A stretch of DNA of 64,000 bases, from NCBI RefSeq assembly GCF_900105125.1, contig NZ_LT629750.1:7467001-7531000 (forward strand). Direction: 5' to 3'. A program made the position numbers and the translations under genes. Below the pieces are notes generated by a model that was not told the DNA's origin, did no database searches, and saw only the letters and a program-made list of their open reading frames with translations. Each line of letters starts with the position of its first letter. Position 1 is the stretch's first letter. Shown here one piece after another: positions 42,039 to 51,016 of this stretch. Source of the stretch: Bradyrhizobium canariense. Its GTDB lineage: Bacteria > Pseudomonadota > Alphaproteobacteria > Rhizobiales > Xanthobacteraceae.

Positions 42039-44012
42039 TCAGCCGTGTTGGCGAGCCAACAATCCTCGCAGCGACAATATGGAACCCAGCATGGGTAACA
42101 AAGCGTGCTTCAGGAACGGGAACTCGCGCGCAATGGCGCCTTCACGCCACAGCTGTGACTTCACGGAAATTAACTTTCTTATGAATGTCATGTTTTGCCC
42201 GGGCGCGACGACGCGAAGGACATCCGAGCGCCCGAAATCGACAGAACGGCCGCCGACTTCAAGACATCGCAGTTCGGCCTCGGTCGGTTGAGTAATCGCG
42301 TCTTTAAGGCGTCGCCAGGCGATTTCTGCATCCTGGAGCGCAATTGCTCCACCGTTGGCCGGCAAAGCTTCAATATAGGCGAGAGCGCCGGAGAGCAGAT
42401 GGTTGCCCACGGACGGATCGATCGCGCCGAAAGTTATGTCTCCGCAGTTAGCTTCCGTCTGGCCCAGTTCGTTCTCTGTAAACAAGTGTACTGAAGGCAC
42501 CGCCGGCTCGAACAAACTTTCGACCAAATGCCAATATCGCAAGACGCATGAGCATACATTGAACGGACTGTAGAAGTTCTGCTCAACCACCAGGCCGCTC
42601 ACCTTTGGAAAGTGTTCCTCGCTATGACCCTTGTAATTCGAGCGCGCGAACTGAATGGTTTCCACCCGGATTTCAGGGAACCCGCTCGCCAGTAGACGCT
42701 GCGTGCTGCCATAGAGCCCGGTGTCGCACAGTATGATCCGGTCCGCGTCGCCAACGAGCTGCCTGAAATGGCGCGTAAACAGCGCATTCTGCTTCTCGAT
42801 ATCTGCGAGCACTTCGGCGCCCGAACTGCCGAACAGGAGCGTGACGAACTGCTGCGCGGAAAACGGGCGGCGCCAAATTTCCGGGAGCTCATAGGTTCGC
42901 CCACCAAGGGCTTTGGCGACGTCGGCGAGGACGCCTCCGCGAAATTCGCGGTCCAGCTCCTCAACGACTGAATCGCTCCGCGTCAACAGCGCTGCTCGCG
43001 CCGCGACCAGGCGTGAGATCATTATATTCTCACGCCGCATGCCAAGTGGAAGGCAAAGCTTTGCCAGCACACGTTCGAATGCTTCGCGAATGCCGACCCC
43101 GCCTCTTGCGCAAAACAGCAGGACTGCCTTGTCGGAAGCTTCGGCTTCAACAGCATAGAGCCAGGCCAGCAGGCAGAACTGGGTCACAATCGGGCCGAGC
43201 ACATAGCGCCCAAACAAATTGGCATTGTCGAAAGATGACGTTGTCGCCTTCGCGGCCCGCGCCCGCCGGCGCGCGAAGCGTCCAGCTTCCGTCAATGCGC
43301 CGTTGGCGGAGCGAACATACCGGTGATATGGCCGCCGTGGCGTATGATAAGCAGCGATGCCTTTGGCCGAAGGAGCTTGCACATCGGCGAGAAAATCGTC
43401 GCCGATATGCGCCATTTTTTCGGGTGAGACGTTCTCGGCCTGCGCCACGGCGGGGAACAAATCTCCGTCGCGTTTGGTCAGGCCATGATCGGCGCTGCTA
43501 TACACGCGGTCGATAAGGTCAGGACCGTGGAAATGTTGAATGAGTTCGCTGACCGCCTCGGACGGCAGAGTGGTATCGCTAACAGCAACGATCCGCGTAC
43601 CGGCGCGCCGGTGGGCTCGCAGGATGTTTGCGAGAGGTTCGTTGGCAACGAGCGAAGCCTTTTCGATCTGCACTTCAATCCGCAGGCGCTCGGCAAGCAG
43701 GGAAGATGGAAGGCCAAGCATGCTCAATTGGCGACTGATGATATCGACAAGCCGCACCTCGCCCGCACGTCCCCGTACACTTAGTTCACGGAAAGCAAGC
43801 CGCTGCGCCTGGAACCGCGTGTCTGCCAGAAAATCAGCTTTGATGTGCCAGCCATGGCGCGCGAGCAGATCTGAAAATAATCGCTCGCCCTTCACAATCC
43901 GCGATCGTTCCGATCTGCTCGTACGCAGGAGCAGCGTGTCGAAAACGTCGGTGGAGATCACATCGATCTGACCGACCGCATTAACCAAATCAGCAAGGCT
44001 GTTTCGTTTCAT
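42039..44012 (-). CDS. Large HAD-like protein of the exopolysaccharide locus
   Basis: A 657-residue protein from MKRNSLADL. The N-terminal third is a HAD-like domain with the motif-I sequence ISTDVFDTLLLR, where Phe replaces the usual second Asp, then VAVSDTTLPSE and HIGDDFLADV (motif IV acidic pair). The remaining ~400 residues have no family I recognise; segments include ILCDTGLYGSTQRLLASGFP and FARSNYKGHSEEHF. Similar large HAD-like proteins occur in polysaccharide loci. Phosphatase activity on a sugar phosphate is possible, but the second half suggests a further, perhaps glycosyl- or phosphotransfer, role. It is divergent from the FkbM gene. Confidence 0.75.
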   Translation of the reverse strand: MKRNSLADLVNAVGQIDVISTDVFDTLLLRTSRSERSRIVKGERLFSDLLARHGWHIKADFLADTRFQAQRLAFRELSVRGRAGEVRLVDIISRQLSMLGLPSSLLAERLRIEVQIEKASLVANEPLANILRAHRRAGTRIVAVSDTTLPSEAVSELIQHFHGPDLIDRVYSSADHGLTKRDGDLFPAVAQAENVSPEKMAHIGDDFLADVQAPSAKGIAAYHTPRRPYHRYVRSANGALTEAGRFARRRARAAKATTSSFDNANLFGRYVLGPIVTQFCLLAWLYAVEAEASDKAVLLFCARGGVGIREAFERVLAKLCLPLGMRRENIMISRLVAARAALLTRSDSVVEELDREFRGGVLADVAKALGGRTYELPEIWRRPFSAQQFVTLLFGSSGAEVLADIEKQNALFTRHFRQLVGDADRIILCDTGLYGSTQRLLASGFPEIRVETIQFARSNYKGHSEEHFPKVSGLVVEQNFYSPFNVCSCVLRYWHLVESLFEPAVPSVHLFTENELGQTEANCGDITFGAIDPSVGNHLLSGALAYIEALPANGGAIALQDAEIAWRRLKDAITQPTEAELRCLEVGGRSVDFGRSDVLRVVAPGQNMTFIRKLISVKSQLWREGAIAREFPFLKHALLPMLGSILSLRGLLARQHG

Positions 44013-44124
44013 CGTAAATCGCGCGCGAACTCCGGTTACCAGCAAATGATACAGAAAGTATATGAAGTATATTCAGAGATGCTTCGTCCTTTTCTCTCTT
44101 TCGGACGTGGGCTCCATGATCTAT

Positions 44125-44147
44125 ACTTGCATAATTGTTACGCAAGT
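44125..44147. promoter_or_regulatory. Inverted repeat ACTTGC-N11-GCAAGT in an AT-rich divergent region
   Basis: The 271-bp gap between the divergent HAD-like and FkbM genes is AT-rich. It carries a 6-bp inverted repeat with 11 bases between the arms, as well as a direct repeat AAGTATAT near 44056-44072. A TTGACT hexamer lies just downstream at about 44168, pointing right. A regulator operator is plausible. Confidence 0.4.
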
Positions 44148-44283
44148 TATTTCATAACAGATATTCTTTGACTTTGCACTTTCTATTCAGGCCGCAAGGA
44201 GCGGCCGATGGCAGCATCTGACGAACGTTGGAAGAGTGCTGTGAGAAATCGAGACGGGTACCTGGATCCAAATCGGTCGGAGA

Positions 44284-45108
44284 ATGGCAATGCAGCGCGT
44301 GGCGAAGCACGGTGTTTCTGCGCTGGGCTACGCTGCCCACAGGGCAGTCAAGAGCGCCTCGGTCCGGAGAATGCTGTTTAATTCAATCCGTCTGAAACGG
44401 ATCGAAGCTGAGCGCTTTATGGGCATGGAGGAGTGCAGATTTTTGGCTTATTGCTTTTTAAATCGACACGAATCGAGATCTCAGATCCTGCAGGATCTTT
44501 GGGTGGCCTACGAACTCGGTGAACGGCAAGGGGGCTTCTTTGTCGAGTTCGGAGCGACCAACGGAGTCGTGAACAGCAATAGCTGGCTGCTCGAAAATAA
44601 GTATGGTTGGAAGGGCATTCTCGCTGAGCCGAATCCGGTGTGGCACTCCGCTCTCGGGGAGAACCGCAAATCCGCAATCGATCATCGTTGCGTCAGCTCG
44701 AGGACTGGAGAAATTGCATCGTTCCTGACGACCGATGCCTCCGATCCGGAGCTAAGCTCGATTGCGGAGTTCGCGAGTGGGGATCACTTTGCGGGCGTGC
44801 GCGCCGAAGGAGTCGAGATAAAGGTAGAAACCGTATCCCTTAACGAGTTGCTCCTGGAGCACAACGCTCCCGCTGAGATAGGCTATCTTTCTATCGATAC
44901 CGAGGGCAGCGAGTATGACATATTATCGCACTTTGATTTTACGCGTCACACGATTGATCTCATTTCGGTAGAGCAGAACAGACACACGGAGCCCAAGATC
45001 GAGGACTTGTTGACCAGCCAAGGTTATAGTCGCGTGTTCAGGGAGTTTTCACAGTGGGACGGTTGGTACGTGAAGGCCGAGCGACGGCGTCAAGGCTCGC
45101 GTTTTTAA
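44284..45108 (+). CDS. FkbM-family methyltransferase
   Basis: A 274-residue SAM-dependent O-methyltransferase. The SAM site is FFVEFGATNGVVNSNSWLLE (about residues 86-105), followed by GWKGILAEPNP, and later GYLSIDTEGSEYDIL, the hallmark FkbM segment. Such enzymes methylate sugar hydroxyls in polysaccharides. It is the first gene on the plus strand after the HAD-like gene, and heads a three-gene rightward run with a glycosyltransferase and a class I methyltransferase. CGGAG precedes the ATG; a second ATG two codons later is equally possible. The sugar position methylated is unknown. Confidence 0.9.
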   Translation: MAMQRVAKHGVSALGYAAHRAVKSASVRRMLFNSIRLKRIEAERFMGMEECRFLAYCFLNRHESRSQILQDLWVAYELGERQGGFFVEFGATNGVVNSNSWLLENKYGWKGILAEPNPVWHSALGENRKSAIDHRCVSSRTGEIASFLTTDASDPELSSIAEFASGDHFAGVRAEGVEIKVETVSLNELLLEHNAPAEIGYLSIDTEGSEYDILSHFDFTRHTIDLISVEQNRHTEPKIEDLLTSQGYSRVFREFSQWDGWYVKAERRRQGSRF

Positions 45109-45285
45109 CGGATACGGCGGCGCATGGTTCCCGATCCCAGCCTGTCGATGGCACAGTTACTGCAGGGAGGCTACAAAGATCTGTAACACAACTGCCGCAT
45201 CTTCCCGGTTTGGTACCAGCGAAGAACGGGATCGGTGCATTCCAGGAAGCTTCGGCGAGAGCGTTAGTAGCGTATCGAGAAAACG

Positions 45286-46467
45286 ATGAACGTCGCAATG
45301 TTGCTGAGCTGCAGCTCCTTCGAAGGGTTCTTCGGATGGATACAGGGGCAGAGCCGGCAAAGTTACCTCGAAAGTTATCGCAACGACTGGGCGTGGTACT
45401 ATGCCCGCGGCCTGTTGGAAAATAGCATCAACCCTACACTCTACATTCCCGCGTTGAGAGAGGCCGGAAAGTATCCAACGGATGTGGGAGTGCCTGTTCG
45501 ATTTCTTCCGCTCGATCGCTGGTATGGCTTGTTCGAGCAGGTATGGCTCAAACGGCTCAGCCGGACGACACGCTGGTCCCTGTACGCCGAGGAGCGCATC
45601 AATACGGTCGCCTTTATGCGATCTCTTCGGGAAGCGCTCGTGCAGGACAATATCGATCTGTTGTATGTCCAGGAATATTGGAGTGGAAGGTTCGACCACA
45701 TCGTGAACGCCGTCAGCGTGCCGGTAACGGGCGCCGATCACGGCGGGGTCTCGGACAGGGTCGTGAAGCTGTTCAAGCCGAGGGCCTTTGAGAAGGCTGC
45801 GCTGTGCTACGGGCAAACCGAGAACGAATGCCGGATCATCGAGAAGTACGGCGGCCGTTCCAGGCTCCAGCCTAACGGCTGTGATGTTTCGCAGTTCTTT
45901 CCTGACCCTGCTGCACAACGCGGTAAAACCGTCCTGACGGTAACCCGTCTGACCAATAAGCAGAAGCGCACGAGCGACCTTATTCGAGCGATGGCGGAAT
46001 TACCTGATGAATGGAGCCTGGATATCGTTGGCACCGGGCCAGACAGGCCCATGCTGGAGAGGCTTGCGGCTGACCTGAACCTGTCATCCCGTGTAAGGTT
46101 TCACGGTTTTGTCGGTCGTGCCGAAGTACGGGATTTTCTCCGCCGTTGCGGGGTATATGCGATGCCTTCGGCCAATGAAGCCGTGGCTTTGGCGGCGCTG
46201 GAGGCGATGGCATGCGGCGCGGCCGTGGTGCTCAGCCGAATTCGCGCATTCGAACAACTCGTCACCGACGGCACAAACGGTCGCCTCGTTCCAGTTGGCG
46301 ACGTGAAGGGGTTGGCCGCCGGAATTATGAGTGCCTGGGAGCAGCGTGAATCACTGGGCCAAGCTGCGTCCGAGACGGTACGGACGCACTACAATACGCG
46401 CGCCTTGTATTCACAATTGGCAGACTCGTTGCGCCAGTCTGTTCAGCAGAACGGCGTTCATCGATGA
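45286..46467 (+). CDS. Glycosyltransferase family 4
   Basis: A 393-residue GT-B enzyme for polysaccharide assembly. The N-terminal domain starts MNVAMLLSCSSFEGFFGWIQ and lacks the usual GG loop. The C-terminal donor domain is clear: KTVLTVTRLTNKQKRTSDLI, then VRFHGFVGRAEVRDFLRRCG and the EX7E region MPSANEAVALAALEAMACGA. It lies between the FkbM and class I methyltransferase genes on the plus strand. The group may add and methylate a terminal sugar, an inference from proximity. Confidence 0.9.
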   Translation: MNVAMLLSCSSFEGFFGWIQGQSRQSYLESYRNDWAWYYARGLLENSINPTLYIPALREAGKYPTDVGVPVRFLPLDRWYGLFEQVWLKRLSRTTRWSLYAEERINTVAFMRSLREALVQDNIDLLYVQEYWSGRFDHIVNAVSVPVTGADHGGVSDRVVKLFKPRAFEKAALCYGQTENECRIIEKYGGRSRLQPNGCDVSQFFPDPAAQRGKTVLTVTRLTNKQKRTSDLIRAMAELPDEWSLDIVGTGPDRPMLERLAADLNLSSRVRFHGFVGRAEVRDFLRRCGVYAMPSANEAVALAALEAMACGAAVVLSRIRAFEQLVTDGTNGRLVPVGDVKGLAAGIMSAWEQRESLGQAASETVRTHYNTRALYSQLADSLRQSVQQNGVHR

Positions 46468-46648
46468 TTGAACGCGGATTCGCACATAGTTGGCGCCGTT
46501 GGCGAAGAAGCTGCAGGACGGACGGAACCGGATTTTTTACGCAGCGCGCGAGAAGTCACGGGAATGTCGGTATATTCCCCGCGACAACCTCGTCGTGCTT
46601 TCAACTCTTTTCAAGGCGGCGCGCAGACATTTTTGAGAGGCGGCGAAT

Positions 46649-47341
46649 ATGAAGGAAATGTACGAGAGCGATCTTTATGGCGAGAAAAATCCGACATGGC
46701 ACGAGGAAGACTCGGCCTGGAAGGCCGGCCATATCGAGCGGATGATCAAGAGAAACAAAATACCTAGCGACAGAATATGTGAAGTGGGTTGCGGGACCGG
46801 CGAAATACTTTTGACCCTGGAGAAAGCCTTTCCGACGACTTCCTTATCCGGATATGAGATTTCGCCGGAAGCGTTCCGCCGCGCAGCGCCCAAGGAAACA
46901 CCGAACACCAAATTCTATCTGAAGGATTTGTTGGCGGAGAGTGACCTGCATTTTGATGTCGTGCTCGCGATAGATGTCATAGAGCACGTCGAGGACTACA
47001 TATCGTTTATCAAGAAACTAAAGGAATTCGGGACATTCAAGATATTTCATATCCCGCTGGACTTGTCTGCCCAGTCCATTTTGCGGGCATGGCCAATCGC
47101 GGAACTCAGGCGTAACGTGGGTCATGTCCAGTATTTCTTCAAGCAGACCGCACTCGCGACGCTCGAAGATTGCGGATACACCATTGTCGACCACTGCTAT
47201 ACGGCCAGCCGTCTGGAACTGCCGAACCAAGCTTTCAGCAGTCGCATGATGCGCTTGCCGCGTCGCCTGATGTTTTCGCTCAACGCGGATTTCGCCGTGC
47301 GGTTGCTCGGCGGTTATTCCTTGTTGGTCTTGGCCAAATAG
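46649..47341 (+). CDS. Class I SAM-dependent methyltransferase
   Basis: A 230-residue methyltransferase with the SAM-binding motif I ICEVGCGTGEILLTLEK (about residues 47-63), motif II-like SLSGYEISPEAFRRA and the FDVVLAIDVIEHVEDY segment typical of sugar or quinone methyltransferases. GAGAGG precedes the ATG. It ends 7 bp before the stop codon of the convergent GT2 gene. It probably acts on an exopolysaccharide sugar or on a lipid-linked intermediate; small-molecule substrates cannot be excluded. Frame and length are normal. Confidence 0.88.
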   Translation: MKEMYESDLYGEKNPTWHEEDSAWKAGHIERMIKRNKIPSDRICEVGCGTGEILLTLEKAFPTTSLSGYEISPEAFRRAAPKETPNTKFYLKDLLAESDLHFDVVLAIDVIEHVEDYISFIKKLKEFGTFKIFHIPLDLSAQSILRAWPIAELRRNVGHVQYFFKQTALATLEDCGYTIVDHCYTASRLELPNQAFSSRMMRLPRRLMFSLNADFAVRLLGGYSLLVLAK

Positions 47342-47348
47342 TAACCGA

Positions 47349-48434
47349 TCAGTTCCGTTGCGGCGCTCTCCACCCGACTATTTCCTTTGCAAAACCGAGC
47401 ATCGAGCGATGCCCCGTTTTAAGCCGATACGCGAGAAGAGCCTTGGCTCTGTCGTTTGGCAGCACCGATGAGAGAAAGAAAAAAAGGCCCATGGCAAACT
47501 TGTTCTTTGCCGAAAAAGGCTCATCTGCGAGTTTGACGAGTAGCCTTGGCAGTGCGGTCAATCGCGGCCGCTGCCCGGACATGATATCAAGGCATAGCTT
47601 GCGCTCGCGAAAATAAAACGCGTCACGGGAGTCCACCAATTCCTGGTCGAATCCAAGCCGATCCACGATCCTACGCAGATGCTCCATCCTCGCGAGGAAG
47701 CGATTGATGTCACGTTCGAGCAATCTGGCGTCAGGTTTGCTTCCGAGGCCCGAATCGTTGCGGCCGTGGATGCGATAGCACCCGAGCTCTTCGGAGATAC
47801 TGACAACGTCACCCATCAATGGTGCCGCAAACAGAATGACGCCATCGACCGCTTTGTCATAATCGGCTTCCCGAAGCAGTTCGCATACGTCTCTGCGAAA
47901 GACGTTCCCGGACGTTGGTGGGGTCTTGTAGACCCCGCTTCTGAGTACCCGTCGAGCGAGCCCATCGCGATCTCTGAACGTCTCGAGTGGCGAAGCCGCC
48001 TCGCTGATCCGATTGTCATCTGCGTCGATCAGTGTGAGAGCAAATTGAAGCTTTGCGACCTCCGGATCCAGCCGATCGATAATTGCGGCAAGGGCGCCGG
48101 GTTTGAGCTCGTCGTCAGCGTCAAGGAACAGGATGAACGGCGCCCGGGTCCGGTCGAGGCCGTACAAACATGCCGCCCGTTGACCGCCGTTTTTGACCCT
48201 GAAGGCCGTCACGCCAAAGCTGTTAATCACGTCCCAGGAACCGTCTGTCGACCCGTCATCGACGACGACGAGCTCGCAATCGTGACCGCCCTGATCGATG
48301 ACGCTTCCAATGGCGCGCCCGACGAAAGACTCGTAATTATAGCAGGAAATGACCACAGCCAGCTTCGGACTGTCGGGCGCGCCAATTTCCGACTGAGCGC
48401 TTTGCGAATGACTCTCGGTGTCAGGTCTGGTCAT
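47349..48434 (-). CDS. Glycosyltransferase family 2
   Basis: A 361-residue GT-A glycosyltransferase from the ATG at 48434. The catalytic domain begins LAVVISCYNYESFVGRAIGS, continues ELVVVDDGSTDGSWDVI, and the metal-binding site is in APFILFLDADDELKPGAL. The second half is helical. The frame is open to a TTG at 48578 that overlaps the stop of the upstream GT4 gene. That would add 48 polar residues with no family character, so start choice is uncertain. It is co-transcribed with the GT4 gene immediately upstream on the minus strand. Confidence 0.88.
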   Translation of the reverse strand: MTRPDTESHSQSAQSEIGAPDSPKLAVVISCYNYESFVGRAIGSVIDQGGHDCELVVVDDGSTDGSWDVINSFGVTAFRVKNGGQRAACLYGLDRTRAPFILFLDADDELKPGALAAIIDRLDPEVAKLQFALTLIDADDNRISEAASPLETFRDRDGLARRVLRSGVYKTPPTSGNVFRRDVCELLREADYDKAVDGVILFAAPLMGDVVSISEELGCYRIHGRNDSGLGSKPDARLLERDINRFLARMEHLRRIVDRLGFDQELVDSRDAFYFRERKLCLDIMSGQRPRLTALPRLLVKLADEPFSAKNKFAMGLFFFLSSVLPNDRAKALLAYRLKTGHRSMLGFAKEIVGWRAPQRN

Positions 48435-48574
48435 GTCCGGGATATGATCATCACTACTCGAACCCGCGTTTTCTTCTGGCCGCTGCACCAGCATGTGTAC
48501 CGGTCGCGCAACGGATGGGCCAGATTTATCGGGTCTACGCCTTGAGTCGTCTCGATAATCGCTCGACGTGTATT

Positions 48575-49657
48575 TCAAACTGGCTCGGAAGATTGTCCGC
48601 GAATCTGACGACGGGCGACCGCGTAAACCTCCAGCGTCTGACGAGCGACCCGTTCGATGCGTAACTGCTCAATGTTGAATTGGCTTTTGTTTCGCCACTC
48701 CTGGAGCGCTTCGGCGTTTTCGACGAGCGTACAGAGCGCTTCCGCCAGCCTGAGGGGATCCCGAGCGGGAACGAGAATGCCGGCCTTTCCGCCCTCTAAC
48801 AGTTCGGGAATTCCATCGACATCCGTTGCAACAATCGCGCAACCAGCCTCGCGAGCTTCCGACAATACGAGAGGCGCCGGATCGGCATGTGAGGGCAGCA
48901 CAAAGATGTCTGCGCCCAGCAGGAAGGGAAAGGGATCGTCCTGTGCACCCATGAACGTTACGGCGCTGCCGCATTCCATTGTGCTTGCCTGATTAACGTA
49001 GGTGTCGAGATATGGACCGTCACCAAGAACATATAGTCGCGTTGCAGGATTTTTGTTGTGAACGATGTTGAAGGCCGCAAGCAGGTCTGGAATCCCTTTC
49101 CGGGGATGTTGGCCGCCGACAAAAATGATCGCAGGAGATTCAAGACGACGCGGCGTTCGATCCTTACCTTCGAACCGGGCCGATCCTATCGTTCCGTTTA
49201 GTACGACACTGAGCCGGGATTTGGAAATGCCCCGCTTCTGCATTGACTGACCAACGGCCGCGCTCACCGCGACCACGCGCGTGCCGAGGCCCATCAGAAT
49301 TGAGCCTTTTTCGAACTCGTTGTGAACCGTCGTGACGAGCGGAATGCCCAGCGATTTGCAGATTGGCCAGGCCAGAACCGCGCTCGTCATCATGTGGGCA
49401 TGCACCACATCCGCTTTCCAGTCGCGAACCAGGCGGTAGAGAACGCCTAGCCCTTTCACGAGTGTTGCGGGCCGGCGTTCTTGATTCACCAATCTGGTTT
49501 CAACTCCGTTGGCAGCGAGGAGCGCGTCAAAGTCGCCACCTCCGCTTGCCATCGCAACGCTGTGACCCAATTTAGCCTGAGCGCAGGCGAGATCGACCGC
49601 GGCATGAACATGTCCGTTCAATCGCCTAGTGTGATTCAGTAGCTGCAGAATACGCAT
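48575..49657 (-). CDS. Glycosyltransferase family 4
   Basis: A 360-residue GT-B enzyme. The N-terminal domain is MRILQLLNHTRRLNGHVHAA, with VVHAHMMTSAVLAWPICKSL and PLVTTVHNEFEKGS. The donor domain has AIIFVGGQHPRKGIPDLLAA and VLPSHADPAPLVLSEAREAG, which carries the EX7E-type pattern. It is the first gene of the two-gene minus-strand unit with the GT2 gene and faces a 986-bp gap upstream. It likely adds one sugar of the exopolysaccharide or another surface glycan; the donor is unknown. Confidence 0.92.
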   Translation of the reverse strand: MRILQLLNHTRRLNGHVHAAVDLACAQAKLGHSVAMASGGGDFDALLAANGVETRLVNQERRPATLVKGLGVLYRLVRDWKADVVHAHMMTSAVLAWPICKSLGIPLVTTVHNEFEKGSILMGLGTRVVAVSAAVGQSMQKRGISKSRLSVVLNGTIGSARFEGKDRTPRRLESPAIIFVGGQHPRKGIPDLLAAFNIVHNKNPATRLYVLGDGPYLDTYVNQASTMECGSAVTFMGAQDDPFPFLLGADIFVLPSHADPAPLVLSEAREAGCAIVATDVDGIPELLEGGKAGILVPARDPLRLAEALCTLVENAEALQEWRNKSQFNIEQLRIERVARQTLEVYAVARRQIRGQSSEPV

Positions 49658-50643
49658 CGCGAGACCTGTCGCATCCGGATTTTCGGATAAAATGAAGGAC
49701 AGGTTCTATCGGGCAAGTCTGAACCTTTGGGCATGGCTTGCCTAGTTTGCAACAATCGCGATCCTCATTCAAGCGCCACTCGGGTTCTAGGGCGAGAGCA
49801 TCTGGGACTCTCGCCAAGATGCGCTCCGCGAATGATTTCGCAAGCCTAACAATTAGGCGACAAGGTTTTCAATGAACGCTTCTGGAGAAGGTCGACAGGT
49901 TCGAACTTCTCTCCAAACACATATTCAAAAGATGCTCTCGCGTAATCGATGTCTCCGGGGTTGGCTGCCTACATGGTCTCCCTCGATCGGGTTCGGAAGC
50001 GACATCCGAAAGATCGCGGGTTGAGCAATAGATCATCTCGCAGCGTTGAAGAAAACTTGCGCGGAAAGCTGCGTTCTTCAGATCGGCCGGCAATTCGCTT
50101 GGGTTGGATTTTCGGGTCGGATAATTCGCCTGCCTTATTCGGCGCTCAAGGCGATCTCGGTGGTTCGACGTCGAGAGCGGGAAGTTGGAACCAACCCCGA
50201 AGACATTTTGATTGAGTGCTCAATGTGGGGAAGGCGGCGCTTCACCCGCTAGGGAGCCGGCCGAAGGGAACATGAATGCCGCTCATCTGATCAATCGCCG
50301 GAGCCCCACGAAAAGCGCGGGACCGTCCGGGCGCCTTCGCAAGGGTCATCGGTACGATCGCGGTGTCGGAATATAGAGCGAAGCGGCTGTTATATCGGCA
50401 ATGTCGCGGTTCTATAATACCATTTCGTCCGATTGCGTCTCCCGGATGACAATACCATATGGAACTTGTTACCGTTTTTTGTGGAACTCCGGGAGACTCC
50501 GTGTTCCAGTAAGGCATGTGTAAGCTTTCCGCCCCGCGGGCGGAACAAAAACAACCGGTCGAGTGAACAAGGTCGTCCGTAGCGGAGGTTTTGGATCCTC
50601 AACTTGCACGAACACCGACCGTTGCAGACGAGGAGGACGCCAA
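49658..50643. other. 986-bp gap with a perfect hairpin, no supported gene
   Basis: No gene can be supported with confidence. A frame at 50046-50252 (TTG start, 68 residues, VLQIGRQFAWVGFSGRII) is protein-like but lacks a good start. A perfect 8-bp hairpin, TTCCGCCC-CGC-GGGCGGAA, is at 50527-50545, about 100 bp upstream of the small membrane protein gene. It could be a 5' leader structure, since there is no T-tract. The rest shows no repeat or family I recognise. Confidence 0.5.
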
Positions 50644-50946
50644 ATGGAATACGCCGCCGTCGCGGTCGCCATGTTGGGGTGGACTACCGGTGTAACCTTC
50701 CGGTTCAGGTTTCTCCTCGGAGTCATCATGCTGCTGCTGGTGATTTCGTTGATCTTGTCGGTGTCCCGCAGCTACGGCTTCCGGGATGCCGCACTGGTCA
50801 TCATGGTTCCGCAGGCAATCCTCCAAGGCAGCTATTTTCTGGGATTGGTGAGCCGGGCTGTTTTCACGGTTGTTCAACGCAGGCTGATCGACTTCTCCAG
50901 GGCGGGAGCGGAAGCCGAACATCTCCGGCGCCACCGCGACAGTTGA
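50644..50946 (+). CDS. Small two- or three-pass membrane protein
   Basis: A 100-residue protein starting MEYAAVAVAMLGWTTGVTFR with strong hydrophobic segments at about 24-41 (LLGVIMLLLVISLILSVS) and 49-78. A basic, polar C-terminus follows (VVQRRLIDFSRAGAEAEHLR). The start at 50644 has a clear GAGGAGGA ribosome-binding site. The frame is open upstream but without support. Family not recognised; exopolysaccharide-linked small membrane proteins of this form are common in Bradyrhizobium. It faces the convergent flavoprotein gene. Confidence 0.68.
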   Translation: MEYAAVAVAMLGWTTGVTFRFRFLLGVIMLLLVISLILSVSRSYGFRDAALVIMVPQAILQGSYFLGLVSRAVFTVVQRRLIDFSRAGAEAEHLRRHRDS

Positions 50947-51016
50947 TGCAGCGCTGCGTCCATGCGGCGATGGAACGAGTCACCTTGAGCGCTCAAAATT
51001 GGCCGCTGCTCGAAAG

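Noticed and set aside
50046..50252. A 68-codon frame with a TTG start
   Set aside because: Protein-like in parts but no good start signal and no family; kept as a note within the gap entry.
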